Positions 35,166 to 46,650 of a stretch of DNA of 64,000 nucleotides are shown one piece after another. This stretch comes from Flammulina velutipes (lineage: Eukaryota; Basidiomycota; Agaricomycetes; Agaricales; Physalacriaceae), in NCBI GenBank assembly GCA_011800155.1, contig CM022372.1, forward strand, positions 3,100,001-3,164,000. Direction: 5' to 3'. The notes under the pieces were generated by a model. The model was not told the DNA's origin. It saw only the letters and a list, made by a program, of their open reading frames with translations, and did not search any database. Both the position numbers and the translations under genes were made by a program. How positions within the stretch are numbered: position 1 is the stretch's first letter; every line of letters begins with the position of its first letter.

Positions 35166-37440
35166 GCTCTCATTCTTACCCGGGCTTGAGCCAATGCCCG
35201 TTTGTCTATTGCGTTAAGCAGAGATGGACCAACTGCAGGCTTCGTATCGTCTCTGCCCGTCATATTAGACGTGGCTACCAACGGCTGCAAATGAAAGCGA
35301 CTCGTTGGAGAGGGTGAACTGATGAAAGGTGAGCACGATTCGTACCTCCCCCGTTTTACTCTGACGTCGGCAGGAAATGCTACATCCTACGTTCAGACTG
35401 AGCTTCTTCCTATGCACACGACTCGTAGACAAGGCATGCAGATGTCGTCTTATCTCAATCCGACGCGAAGGTGGACGAAGAGCGCTGCTTTGGCTGGACA
35501 GGTGCGTCTTGTTTGTCTCTTTCGTTGGCGTACGTTTATCCCGGTCATGTAGTTGTGGACCATGGCCGTGGCTCAAATGTTGCCTTCGCCCCATGGCCAG
35601 TCTCTCAGTGTTGAGGTTCCAAGAGCCAGTAGTTCCGAAGAACGGACTCGGAGCCCAACGTACGTCGATGAATCTCTCCAATATCCATCCTTCCTGATCG
35701 TCACTCTTGATAGCAGACCTATCGTTCAACGATTTCCCATTTCTCTGTCGTTGCACACCATTCATCGCAGTCGATCTCCCGTTCGACACGGCTTTTGCTA
35801 CCACAGACGTCGGCGGGCAGACACATGAAGAAGAGGTCGGGACTACGAGGGAGGATGTCGAGACCTGCGACCCATTTCGATGATTCGGTGCTTGGCAGGT
35901 ATGGGTCACAGGCCTCGGGACGTCCGCGAGTGAGACGCAGGAGCAGATCAGTGATGAAGTGGTAGGGTACGTATTGTCTTTCTTTCAACGCATGTACTCA
36001 CATATCTCAGTCTCACTGGCGACGTAGAACAAGTCCAACGTCCGGTGGCGACATTGCCTGCATGCTCGTACACAAGACGACCTGGGTCGAGCTCATTCCT
36101 CCTGGTATGGCTACCGAGAACCATCGCCCGCTCCGCGTTATCCAGAGACTCTCGCCACTCTTGGCGCCAGAAGACGCTCCACCACCCCCTCTTCATTGTT
36201 GCCGCTACCACCTCACCATTGTCGTCTACCCATTCTCCTCCATGTGTCAGTCGACGTTTCTCCGAGCCAAGAGGGCCGCGCGTTCGAGACGAAGGGCTGT
36301 TCCCCAAGATGCGCCCAGAAATAACCTTCCAGGACGAGATCATCTCCCCAACACTCGCAGTGAGACCGAATGAGCGTCCTCGCAGATGCTACATCCTTTA
36401 CGCAGAGACGCTCGTTATTCGTACTCTCTGCGCTCGACGTACCCTTCCCACTAGACCCTTCGGCTACGGAAACTATGGTCCTCGTCGAAGGGACCCAGAT
36501 TTACAACCTCGACACTTCGTTGTTTGTGAATGGGGTAGGGACGTTCATGGTCGACTCGTCATGCATGTTGCAGAGCGCGTAGATGACGCAGACGCCATAC
36601 AGACTCTTCGCATTCACTCTCATTCTCGTCGTCTGTTTTTTCATCCAACCAGAACATCCCGGATCTGTCGCTAGAGATCTCATCGCCGTCGTCCTCGCAT
36701 TCCGTCGTTCGAGTATAATAATCAGAGCCAGGGGAGTGCTTCCGCTACGGAAAAGTCTCAAGGCGCTCGGGTCGGCTGCCAGAGGCGACGATGAACTCAT
36801 CTGCGGCGCTATGAGCGTCGTCAATGCGGCTGAGAGGGTCCAGGATGTTATGCGAAATGGGCACTCGTGCAGGTTGGAGGAGCCGATCAAGGCTGAAGTT
36901 GAAGGGCGCGTCTACCATTTTGGATACTCGATTTGAGGAGAATTTTATCATCCTACGCAGTAAATGAACTCTTTCTTCGATACCGGTACTGCAGAATCAG
37001 CGCTTAAATTACTCGACGTCCTCGTCATCGATACAGTGGTGGTACGCGATATCATCTCGAACCGTGCATTGCTTTTGATGAACTTAGCATATAGCTCTGC
37101 GCATTGATTAACCATGAGCATAGAAGCATGCGCGATTTTTATCTTTGACTCTGAGCAATGAATGCATCGTCCCCCGCGCCTGCTCTGGATTTACGGTCTC
37201 ATGGCATCGCGAGATAGAAACGCGCTTGAATCACGACCCGTCTTCTTCTCTTTTCTTGTTGAAAGACGACGCAAAGCACATTCCCGTCTTGGCGACATCG
37301 CCTCGCAGAGAAATGGAAATTGGTGACGAGATGATTACCTTGCCATGGCGTCTAACAGCATGCATGTATCGCGCCGCCAGCTGGTCCCAAGTCATCCTTC
37401 ATCGCTCGGCGTTGAAGAGGACGCGTCGAACCGGATAGAA
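35166..37440 (+). pseudogene. Decayed copy B of the host-gene fragment and flanks
   Basis: Contains blocks of the host gene in scrambled or broken order. The stretch near 36604-36730 matches host-gene 3463-3590 (AACATCCCGGATCTG, GAGATCTCATCGCCGTC). The stretch near 36775-36930 matches the segment GCCAGAGGCGACGATGA to the intron. The 3' end matches copy A. Frames are broken throughout. Confidence 0.6.
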
Positions 37441-37742
37441 AGACCTTACTCACAGGGGTGTGGACTGATTCACCTATATATACTGGCTGCCTTCGCTGCC
37501 AGACATCTCTCTCACTATGAACTACCTCAAAAAACCAACTCAGGCAATTTAATACGCCTTCCAGTATCGATGGAAAGGTCTTTAGTACCTCTCCTTTCTC
37601 TCGTTCCACTAGCAGCGCACAGATCATGCGCCACGGGCAATATTATCTCACTTAGCCCTCGGCTTACGATGATCATTGGGACCGAATGAGTTGAGTCGTA
37701 CGAAAGGGTTTATCCTTCGTTCTTTCTTGCCCTTTATCTGAC
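37441..37742. other. Spacer between copy B and the hydrolase pseudogene
   Basis: No feature recognised. Confidence 0.3.
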
Positions 37743-38591
37743 TTGAGTGTAGATGTTGACGATAAGGCATTCATTGTGGACTTCATCCGAACTTCGGACG
37801 GGGTCACTCTCAAATGTTGCATCAGGAAGCAGGTGAATACTTATCTGCTCGAGCTCCTTCAACCTCCCCTGAACACGTTCATGAAGTCAAAACTCTCCAC
37901 TGCCCGAGGGATAATCATTATGTTCCATGGGAGTGCGCATCACGCCTGGTCTTACTTGTCCCGCGGGGACAGACTCTCCGCCTTGGGATTTGATGTGCTC
38001 ATGGTCGAATACCTTGCTCGCGATGACTTCCGGAATCTACCCGTCGTACGTGTTATTTGCCGTTCCCGCGTTTACGTCTCTCTCTCAACTGCATAGATAT
38101 TACATGGACAGTCACTGGGCGGGGCGGTTGTAATCGACCTTACCAGTCGGAACCCCACAAAGGCACGTTATTCCACGTTCTGGGCTCCCCATTGACTGAA
38201 TCAGCAAAGATTGATGCTATGATCTTGGAGAACACAATACCACTTTCTTTAAGGGCGTCTCCGCTTTTTGGTACTTGATCCACCAACGATGCGATTCGGC
38301 TGGGAAGATACATAAGATTTGACATGCTACGCGTATTTTGCTTGTACGTGGAGGACGGGACACTGTGGCATATGTTGGGTCAGCGGGACAGGGTGAGGGA
38401 CAGAGAGGTGGGGTCGGGATCAGAGGTTAAGGTGCGGGATGTGTTTGAGACGTTCCCGGAAGGAAATCATCGTATGCTCGTCTGTCTCCTACATGTAAGT
38501 TGGTGATCACTAATAGTTCATTAGCGACTACTTGGATGGAACCTGGGTATTTTTCGGTGGTTGATGATCTTTTGGGTAAGTTGAAGTAGTG
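37743..38591 (+). pseudogene. BEM46/ABHD13-like alpha/beta hydrolase, decayed
   Basis: The remains show GIIIMFHGSAHHAWSYL (oxyanion region), GFDVLMVEYLARDDF, the nucleophile elbow GQSLGGAVVIDLTSRNP (38105-38160), IDAMILENTIPLSL, ILLVRGGRDTVA, and near the end ETFPEGNH and EPGYFSVVDDLLGKLK, which matches the family's C-terminal H-N-D-T-W-x-x-x-G-Y region. The usual N-terminal membrane segment is absent, a block of about 25 residues before the nucleophile is missing, an in-frame stop falls at KIHKI-stop (about 38323), and the last parts are in different frames. A GC-AG intron at 38160-38208 is plausible. Family members are membrane-associated serine hydrolases; this copy should be dead. Confidence 0.7.
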
Positions 38592-38717
38592 TTGGGTGCT
38601 TTGCGAATAGCGATGTTAAATCCCATATGAGTTAGCGTATTTGTATTCCTATTGGCTTGGGCACAAGGTCAAAACAATAGAGTTTATTGCAGCAGCAGGA
38701 GTCAACAGAGGGAGAAC

Positions 38718-38805
38718 GTTCATTGCCATTTCGGGACCGTGTGAGCCGGCATGAGCCGAGGACTGTTTTCGTGATTTTGGTTCGACCTCTCGAGACGAAG
38801 ACCCA
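38718..38805 (+). repeat. Dispersed repeat, copy 5
   Basis: GTTCATTGCCATTTCGGGACC, GTGTGAGCCGGCATGAGCC and CTCTCGAGACGAAGAC; near the consensus. Confidence 0.65.
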
Positions 38806-38922
38806 ATGTACCTCCCGATACGCTCTTGACAATTGAATGTTTCACCCAGTCCAAAACAGATCCGTACGTGGGGACAATATATGTCATTTCAGAGGTACAG
38901 CAGTACTACTAGTTGCTCAGCT

Positions 38923-39428
38923 CTAAGCACTGCTCTGCCAAACAACCCAGTAACGCTCTTCGCTGAATCCAGCCTTCAGTACTTCAATGTCCTACGAACG
39001 AAATGTCAGCCAGCGTCTCCCCTCACAATCAGTATGAAAATACCTGTGATAGCTCAGATTCATATATCTCCGAGCCGTCTCGGTGCTTGGTGAGTGCGAA
39101 AACCGGCTCTATAGCCCTCCCGTTATCATCCTTCCAGTCCTCCACTTTGTACAGAGCATATTCCAATGGCTGGGGGTTGAACTGGGCGTCGGCGGCATCT
39201 TCATTGACGTACCGAAAGTACACTCCGTCGCGGTTGTTCCAGACTGGGGTACCATCGGAGTCGACGAGCTTCATGACCACTGTAGTCATGAGAAGCGAGG
39301 GTCTGTTGAGCAGAGGTTAGTGGGAAGTGTTGAGTGGATTGGATTGGGGGTAGTGCGTACGCTGCGTTGGTGGCGATGGCTGATAGGAGTACGGCTCCAA
39401 CGAGCTTGAGAGAAGAGGGGAAGTACAT
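38923..39428 (-). CDS. Small secreted protein of unknown function
   Basis: Three exons (39428-39361, 39302-39044, 38991-38923) encode about 131 residues. The start MYFPSSLKLVGAVLLSAIAT is a typical cleavable signal peptide with a hydrophobic core and small residues before TNAAPS. The mature part is rich in aromatic and acidic residues (GVYFRYVNEDAAD, YALYKVEDWKDD, EERYWVVWQSSA) and lacks cysteine pairs. I do not recognise the fold. Small secreted proteins are common in fungi that interact with hosts or wood. Splice sites are canonical and every junction keeps frame. It sits between decayed repeats, an effector-like genomic setting. Confidence 0.75.
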
Positions 39429-40055
39429 GGTTGATGGTTGGTTGAGATTGGTGTGGGAGTGAGAAGAGTTATACGACCTGTGATTGTTAGCTAGAGTCTA
39501 GATCTGAATGAGAGATGGCGCCTGGAGCTTACCAGCGTATGAAGGTGGGAAAGCAGATGCAATTTGAGGATTCGAATCAGACCTTTTATAGGGAGTAGAA
39601 GTCACGGAGAAGTGCTAAAAACGAGCGCGGTCTTGGGTAGAGTCATTGCAGTGTCAATATTCATGACGAATGATGAAGAATCTTCAACCGAGGGAGGCCT
39701 ACATAGATGGGGAACACGATATATGTCACTGCATTTTGAGAAAAAATGATCGTCTCTCCAGTAGGTATCGGCGTTGACGCTCATCATAATCTAGGAGAGG
39801 TATGTGGATATGTATGGGTTACTACAAAGTTAATGGTACTAGTACTAGTAGTAGATATGTACCTGGGTATAAGTCGAAGATCTTCTGATGAGCGTTTGAA
39901 TGCAGTGATCCTAGCGACGGGAATGTAGAGCTTCGAGGTTACGAGTACGGTGGTACCAGAGAAATAGTTACAGCCGCTGATTCAGAACGTAGAACGACTA
40001 TAGTCAAGAAGAAGGGAGTTTGTCGCCCAGCAGATAGACGCGAACTAAACTGTTG
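39429..40055. other. Intergenic stretch, no gene seen
   Basis: Upstream region of the secreted-protein gene, with its promoter expected near 39429-39560. No coding frame supported. Confidence 0.35.
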
Positions 40056-40160
40056 CGTTCATTGCCACTTCGGGACCGTGAGAACCGGCACAAGCCGAGG
40101 ACAGTTTTCGGCCGTCGTGATTTTAACTTTGACCTTGCTTTGACCTCTCGCGACGAAGAC
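40056..40160 (+). repeat. Dispersed repeat, copy 6
   Basis: GTTCATTGCCACTTCGGGACC, GTGAGAACCGGCACAAGCCG and TCTCGCGACGAAGACTC. Confidence 0.65.
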
Positions 40161-42590
40161 TCAGAGTCAGAGACCGGATATGCTCCCATTCTCGTGCGCT
40201 CGTTTATCCGGGCTTCTGGTTCGAATGGCTGTCTGTCTATTGCGCCTATGAACCGTCTCCAGGCTTCGCATCGTCTGCAATAAACTCTTCCCATCCTATT
40301 CTGCGTGGCTCCCATTGCCAGAAACACGGCTGTCAGCGACAACGACGTGTTAGATGCGTCTAGATTCATGAAAGGTGAGGGTGATTCGTATCTCTTCTGT
40401 TTTGCTCTAACGGCAGCAGAGACTGGTAGCATGGCACTCCATAACCTAACGTTCAGCACGACTTTCTTCCCATCCACGCGACGCGAGGACGAGGCCTCCG
40501 GATGTTGGTTTATCGGAATCCAACGGCAAGGTGACTGCAGAGCGCTGGTTTAGCTGGACTGGTGCGTGTTGTTCGTCTTTTTCGTAGGCGTCTATTCATC
40601 CCGGTTGTGTAGTTGTGGGCCCGAACTTTGCTCTCGCCGTCTCAACGCATACACGCCTCTCTCAGTCCTGCTGGCGACGGCGAACAAGTCCGGCCTCGTA
40701 TTGGTGGCGACTCCGTCCTGATGTCCGTACAAAAGACGACTTTGGTTGAGCCCCCACCGCTCTTCTCCTCCTCCTCCTTGTCCTCCTCAGCGTCGGCGAG
40801 GATGACCACGAGCTGCATGCTGCCGAGAGCTCATCGGCTGCCTCGCGTTATGCAGAGCCCCTTGCTACTCGTATTCTATTGCACGCCCACCTTTTCCCTG
40901 CCAGTATGGTTGCTCAGCACTCAGATCTCAGATCCCATCCCCTGCCTCGCGACATACAGAGCTCTTTGTCACTCGTATTCCTGGCTCCATTGGGAGAATC
41001 CTCCATCCCCGAACCCACAACCATGGTGCTCACATCCTTCACACCTACACGGCGCCAACACAAAACATCCGCATCCCTTATCCCAGAGCAGTTTTGGCTG
41101 GACTGGTGAGTGTTGTTGACCTTGTTCGTGATCGTCCATTCACCTTGCTTGTATAGTCGCGGAATCTTGGCCGGACCACAACCGTTGCTTTCGCTGTGAT
41201 ACCCTATCCCGAGGGATTAGATGGAAGATAAGAGCCAGCAAAAAATGGGCTCCCAAGGTCAATGTATGTTGATGAATCTATCCAACCTTTATTCTCGCTG
41301 ATCATCGTTCACCGACTTCCAGATCTTCAAATCGTGTAGTGTTCGTCGTGGATACTCGCCCTTTTGACCTGGCTTTGGCTATCGCGAATTCTTGTGTTCG
41401 AGGACGGGCAGCGACAAGAAGAAGGAGAGGGCGGGGCTTCGAGGGAATGCGACGAGGGCTCCCAGTCGCTGCTACTTGGGCGGGTGGCGGTGCAGTGTCG
41501 GGGCGTTCACGATCGAGACGGGAGTCGTCAAGGGTCCTGCGCAACAGCGAATTACTCGCATTGGAAGAGCAGATCAATGCCGACGTTCAAGTAGAAGGGT
41601 GTGCGTTCCTCGCTCTTCGTAAGTCTGGCGCCCGAAGACGTGATTCCCATCTTCTATGTTGCCGCTACCACCACTACCCTCGTCGATTCATTCTCTTTCG
41701 CGTCCAATTTGACGTTTCTCCGAGTCAGGCTCACGTTCGACGATCTCGGGGGAAGGGCTGTCTTTGGACAAGGTCCCGCTCCCCATGATCCGCCCAAGAA
41801 TCCTCTCCTAGGACGACACCACTCGCAGTGACGCCGAACGATGGTTCTCCCAGACTCTAGGTGGAAAGGCGTTATTCCAGAGATGCTAGCTTCCCTTTCC
41901 CCGCGCTCGACGACGTACCCTCGCCACTATCTTCAACTTCACCGAGCCAGCGATTGGATTCGGAATGCCAATTTATGTGAACGAACCTCTCCGGCATCAA
42001 TCCTTCCTGATCATCGATCTCGACAATAGACCTATCGTTCAACGTTCTTGTCCTTCTTGGGGGCCTACGAAGCGATCTTGAGGTTAGATTCGACTGGATC
42101 GTACATATCCATTGACCTTGAGAGGCTTCAGCTTGCCACCTTGGCGTTCAGACATGTTGATGGTTTGAGGGGGACGGTGGAAATTTCCAATCCCTCTGTT
42201 ATCGTATAACGTTCGTCGTGGATGTTCGTCCGTTCGAGCCGACTTGGGCTTTCGCATATGTATCAGCGTCAAGCATACCGAGACCTGCGACGAGCATCCC
42301 ATTGCGATGATCCGTTACTTTGCTAGTGGCGGTTCGGTTCAGGCGGTCACGACTGAGGTGGGCCACGATGAGCGTCGTCAGCGTGGGTATAAGTGGTCAT
42401 ACGCGACGTCAATTCGCGCGAGCAGATCAATGCTGATGTGGAAGGGTATGTCTCCTCTTTTTCTTCCAGTGCTTATACTTACATGCCCAAGCCTCACTAG
42501 CGACGTCAGACACTTAAGGGGCCGTACTTTCGCGAGGACGTCCATGCTGGGAAGGAAATCCTTCTCCTCGTTGCAGGATCCTACGCGATA
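40161..42590 (+). pseudogene. Decayed copy C of the host-gene fragment and flanks
   Basis: Includes GGGCAGCGACAAGAAG near 41405 (host-gene MGSDKKKERAG), the EEQINADV equivalent near 41562, and a second set of related blocks after 42230 (CGAGACCTGCGACGAGCA, AGCAGATCAATGCTGATGT). It looks like two partial copies in tandem. No open frame of significance. Confidence 0.55.
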
Positions 42591-43146
42591 AGGCGTAGGA
42601 TCCGTATCACTGCCAAAAGCTCATTGGGTACTTTATGCTACCCCTGCTATCCATACATACCCCCCTGTCCTCGACTACCTACCCTCACCTCCGACTATCA
42701 CCATCGCGCCCACCGTTGGCGTTCCTTCTTTTCGCAGTGCAGATAGACCCTTCCTCTCCTTCTTTTACTCTTTTACAAGCTTAAACTTTCCTCGACCATA
42801 TACGCGCGCGCATAGTCAAGAGTACTGGAAGGTTCCTCCAGCCTCCGTCCTCAGCGCTCAGCGGTCACCGACGGTCGATAGCCTCACCTTGCGTAGACCC
42901 CCATCGGAGGTGGCATTCCCTCTCTTTCACCAATGAGACCGGCCCAACGCTCGTTGTCGTTATCGAAGTACAAGTGCCGCCCTCCTTCGTCCAACAGTGG
43001 TGGACCATTTCGTGGACCTTTCGTATACTTATCTCGTCGGCATTACTTCATTTCGTTTCATGGTCTACGTTCGACGGTTCTTCATTTGTTGCAGTACTAC
43101 TATTGAATCCAAAGCGCTCCGGTAAAGACATACTTCGGAGGGAATA
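42591..43146. other. Intergenic stretch, no gene seen
   Basis: Pyrimidine-rich sequence without a supported coding frame. Probably the 3' flank of the gene ending at 43147. Confidence 0.35.
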
Positions 43147-44700
43147 TCAACAATATTTGCATGGATATCTATCTCTATGCGTTTGCGAGCAGTATGCGCG
43201 ACGACCACAGTGGCAATAAAGCGAGGCTTGCTTCCCGCATCTGTGACACCTTACCTCGTTGGACTGGGGGGTGTCAGGGACTGGATGACTGCTACTGTAC
43301 ATCGGGTGAGGTTGCACTGTAGGTGCCTGATAGTTCGAGCTTGAAGCCTGCTGTGGCGGCCGTCTTAGACGTTCGGGGATGTATTGTTCCCTTTGATTCA
43401 AGTTGTAGTTGTCGTGGCTTCGAGATGGAGCCAGCTGGCGTTGTCCAACATTTCCTTGCGGTGACATACTACTGTATGGGAGCATATGCTCAGGCCAGAC
43501 TGCGGGAGTAAGGTTGAAGGGACCACCGGGATACGGACTACTACTCGAACCAGAGTAGTAGTCCCGGGATCCCGGAGGTCCCCGTGGCGCAGCACTGAAG
43601 CCTGGTGGAGGAACTTGGGGCTGGTAGTGGGGTGACGCGTATTCACGCTGGATATAGCTAGAAGACGATGATTCAAGGGTACTTCTAGCAGATACGAGCT
43701 GAGCAGGGTGTGGGCCAGCAAATGAAGTGGATCGGGTTCTGCTGGTAGAACTGGCGGTGGTGCTCTCTTCTTCTGGGAGCGCGTGTTGATATTCACGGGG
43801 TGACTGAACTGGAGTAAAGCTTGGGCGTGCCACTGAGTGAGATACTCTTCGGGGGCGCGCACTCGTTCGACTGAAAGGCTTATTGTCCTCATCGGCTCCA
43901 TGGGGCAATGTCAATGGAGGTGGGGGAGGAGGAGGCTTTTCTGGTTCTTTGACTTTCTTTGGGAGTGGCTGCGGTAGCCATACCCTTGGTGGCGGTGGCG
44001 TTGGTGCTTTAGGCGGCGGAGGTGGAGGTGGAACATTTTTGTAGAACGTATCGGGAGGTAACTCTTTTCGATCGTAAGTAATAGGGTTACCACTCCACTT
44101 GTTTAGATTGCTGGCTAGTGCAGGTGTTGGGGCGGAGTTGCTCGAAGAGGGTGGAGACGTGAACGTCTTATCCCAATAAGCTTTGGGCACATTGTTGCCA
44201 GCACCGGGTGCGAACGGGATGTAACCTAGCGGCGACGACGAGGTGCTAGCAGTTGGAGCTATATATTCTTCGAGTGCTCTTTGTTTTGCTGCCTTAGCTG
44301 CTCGGGCTTTCTCTGCGCGTGCGATTTGACGAGATGTGAGCGGCTTGGACACCGAGAACTTGAGCTCAGGTTTGTCTTCGGTTTTGATTTGAAGCTGCGT
44401 CTGGTCCGCTGGTAGCTGCTGTGGTCCCTCAGGGAGTTTCCTGTAAACTGTATCCTTGAAGATACACATGTCGTCCGTTAGAGAATCATAGAACTAGGGA
44501 GAAGCATTAACTGTGTAGTGCTTACCTTTGGCTCTTCCTTCGTTTTCTTTCTTACTGGCTTTGCGTTTGTGCTCTCTTCGCTACTGCTGCGTTCAATCTT
44601 CTTGCGATGCCTTGAACGAAACGGGTCAGCACTGCGCTTCCAACGGTCATAGTGTGAGAAGCATACATAGCCGTAAGAGTGGTTTGGGGAGGTCTATAGT
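43147..44700 (-). CDS. Proline-rich protein with a C-terminal zinc-knuckle, start unresolved
   Basis: The main exon (to 43147) encodes a long disordered protein with poly-Pro runs, then a C-terminal cluster of Cys and His: RCHRCGKQASLYCHCGRR, then AYCSQTHRDRYPCKYC. This resembles a small MYND- or treble-clef-type zinc site. An upstream exon at about 44525-44690 encodes HYDRWKRSADPFRSRHRKK and joins in frame through an intron of about 78 bp whose 3' end has a CTAAC branch-like site. The ATG at 44469 falls inside that intron, so it is unlikely to be the start; the true start must lie in an exon further upstream. A TATATA box at about 44764-44769 may be the promoter. Function unknown; a scaffold role is possible. 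Confidence 0.6.
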
Positions 44701-45079
44701 ATTGGCAGTGGCTCTGTAGTGGATGGGGGGAGGGGAGGTGAAAAAGCTGTGTGCGAGGCAGCTCTATATAAGTGGACGCATCGTTCCCTTGAGTCAGGGT
44801 ACTCCGGAACCGAGTGACGTGTATTGCTGTGAAATATGCACCACATTGCTCGAGTGCTTCTAGTACCTTTGATTTCACTTCTGCGCCACTGGGAAATAGC
44901 CGAGATCTCAACGGTGATATCTTTAATTCCAGCAGAGCATCTGAGATATCTAACAATTACATGATATCTACTACAGGATATAGTTGCAAAACTACAAGGA
45001 TATCTGCGTGAATTTCTGTTGAATTCGAATCCTGTGGAGATGTCTCTAGTCAGTCAGTGGAGGAGCCAAGATACATTAC

Positions 45080-45870
45080 TTACTGTTTGGCAGTAAGCGT
45101 CCATTCAGCCACTGTTTCCTCGTCCCATCGCTGTAATGTCTTCTCCGGCACTCGAGAAGCATCTAGTAGCATTTGAGCAGTATGCCGAATCAGAGACGCA
45201 GCCTTTTCGCCTGCGTACGACGTGGAGTGTATCATTGCAGTAGCCTCACTAAAGTGGAGAAACTCAGCGACTCGTCGAGTGACAGGTAGGAGTACATGTG
45301 GCTTCACAGTGGCGAGCGACGCCGCGAAAGTCTCCAGGCCGTTATCGCTCTGCCACATTACACTTGCGTCGAAGGGAAGCCCAGCGCATAGAGCTAGGAA
45401 TAACTCTTTGTTGCACGGTTTGTATATGTAGCGGTGAATTGTGTGAAAGATGTGCTGGAAGCAATGGAAGTGGAGGGCACCCTCTTCGTCCTCGAACCAT
45501 TCTGTTGCGCGGGGACACATCTCGAGTAGAAGTGTTTTGTGAATGGGATAATAGGTGTCACGCACGCGCACTACGGCGTCGGATGGTGGTATGCCGTATT
45601 GCGGAGCGAAGCTGTTAACATTCTATTGAGTATGGCATTTGATGATAGGCAGGTTCAACTAACAGATTCTTGTACAATCTAGATGATAATTTTAATAGTA
45701 AAGCATGATGAGCGATTAACACGCACTCTAAACCGTAATCTTGAGCATCCATTTGTCTATCGACATCGACCTGTGTGGGCGGATGCGATTGATCAAACAC
45801 CGGTCCTTGAATCAATGCATCGTAGATGACTTTGCGTGCTTCTTCAATGGTGTGAACGTAGATGGGCATT
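45080..45870 (-). CDS. Hypothetical protein, weakly BTB-like
   Basis: Exon 1 starts at ATG 45870 (MPIYVHTIEEARKVIYDAL) and the last exon ends with a stop at 45080. The larger exon begins DAVVRVRDTYYPIHKTLLLE, like the first strand and helix of a BTB/POZ domain (V-x-V-x-x-x-x-x-x-x-H-K-x-x-L). The following HIFHTIHRYIY does not clearly continue the fold. The middle exon boundaries near 45610-45725 are unclear. About 210 residues. The family is not recognised and the BTB suggestion is tentative. Confidence 0.5.
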
Positions 45871-46437
45871 GTGTTTGTTGGGGGTAAGGATGAGAAAGCG
45901 ATATCGTGGCGTGGATGAATGGGTGGGAAAACGATTTTGAGGCGTGGGAGTCGGACATTGAAAATGATGATGTGAACACTCAACAGCGTGGCGTGACGTG
46001 GATTGTTCTTTTGATATCACATTCTCCCTTCCTTCTATTAGTCATGTCAAGAATGCTCTTGATACTAAGTACCTGTACCGTGCGTGCGAAAACTTGCAGC
46101 TAAGCGGATAGAGAGTAGCCTCGGGATCGCATAAGAATATTGCATATACGGCAACCATCAACTCAGCGACAATGAGATGAACAAAGGCTGTACATAGAAG
46201 AAACCGCGCGGCAAGAAGTCGATGACATCGCTTGGGCAGTATCATAGAGAACGCCCAGTAGCGGAAGAGATACACGAGTATACATGTGGTACACTTCGCC
46301 ACGCACATCCCGTGTAAATATGCCCCTGGGAAATAGAATGTCACTTTGAGATGTAGGACTTCCCTTCCCGTCGTCGAACTGTAACGCCATGCTCTGAGAT
46401 TGGATACAACCTTGAATGTGTAACGGCTTTCCTCGTA
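45871..46437. other. Intergenic stretch, no gene seen
   Basis: Upstream region of the preceding minus-strand gene. Several overlapping frames, none convincing. Confidence 0.35.
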
Positions 46438-46650
46438 GCGTTCATTGCCATTTCGGGACCATCGGGTCAAATCCGGAACGTGTTCGGCCTTCCACCATCT
46501 TGTTACCCGAGTCCATTCCCAACTTGCAACACTCATCCCTCCTCCTCCTTCCCCTTCTTCCCATTATGGCACAATTGGAAGCAATAGACGCGGCAAGTTA
46601 GTTGTTATGGAACTCTCCAATTTAGAGCAAAATGCAGAGCCTCGCCGTCT
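46438..46650 (+). repeat. Dispersed repeat, copy 7 (variant form)
   Basis: Begins with the consensus GTTCATTGCCATTTCGGGACC, then switches to ATCGGGTCAAATCCGGAAC and a variant 3' portion. About 200 bp of this variant is shared with the copy at 50818. Confidence 0.65.

Noticed and set aside
44467..44469. ATG at 44469 as start of the proline-rich protein
   Set aside because: It lies within a likely intron; the upstream exon joins in frame to the downstream exon when that ATG is removed.
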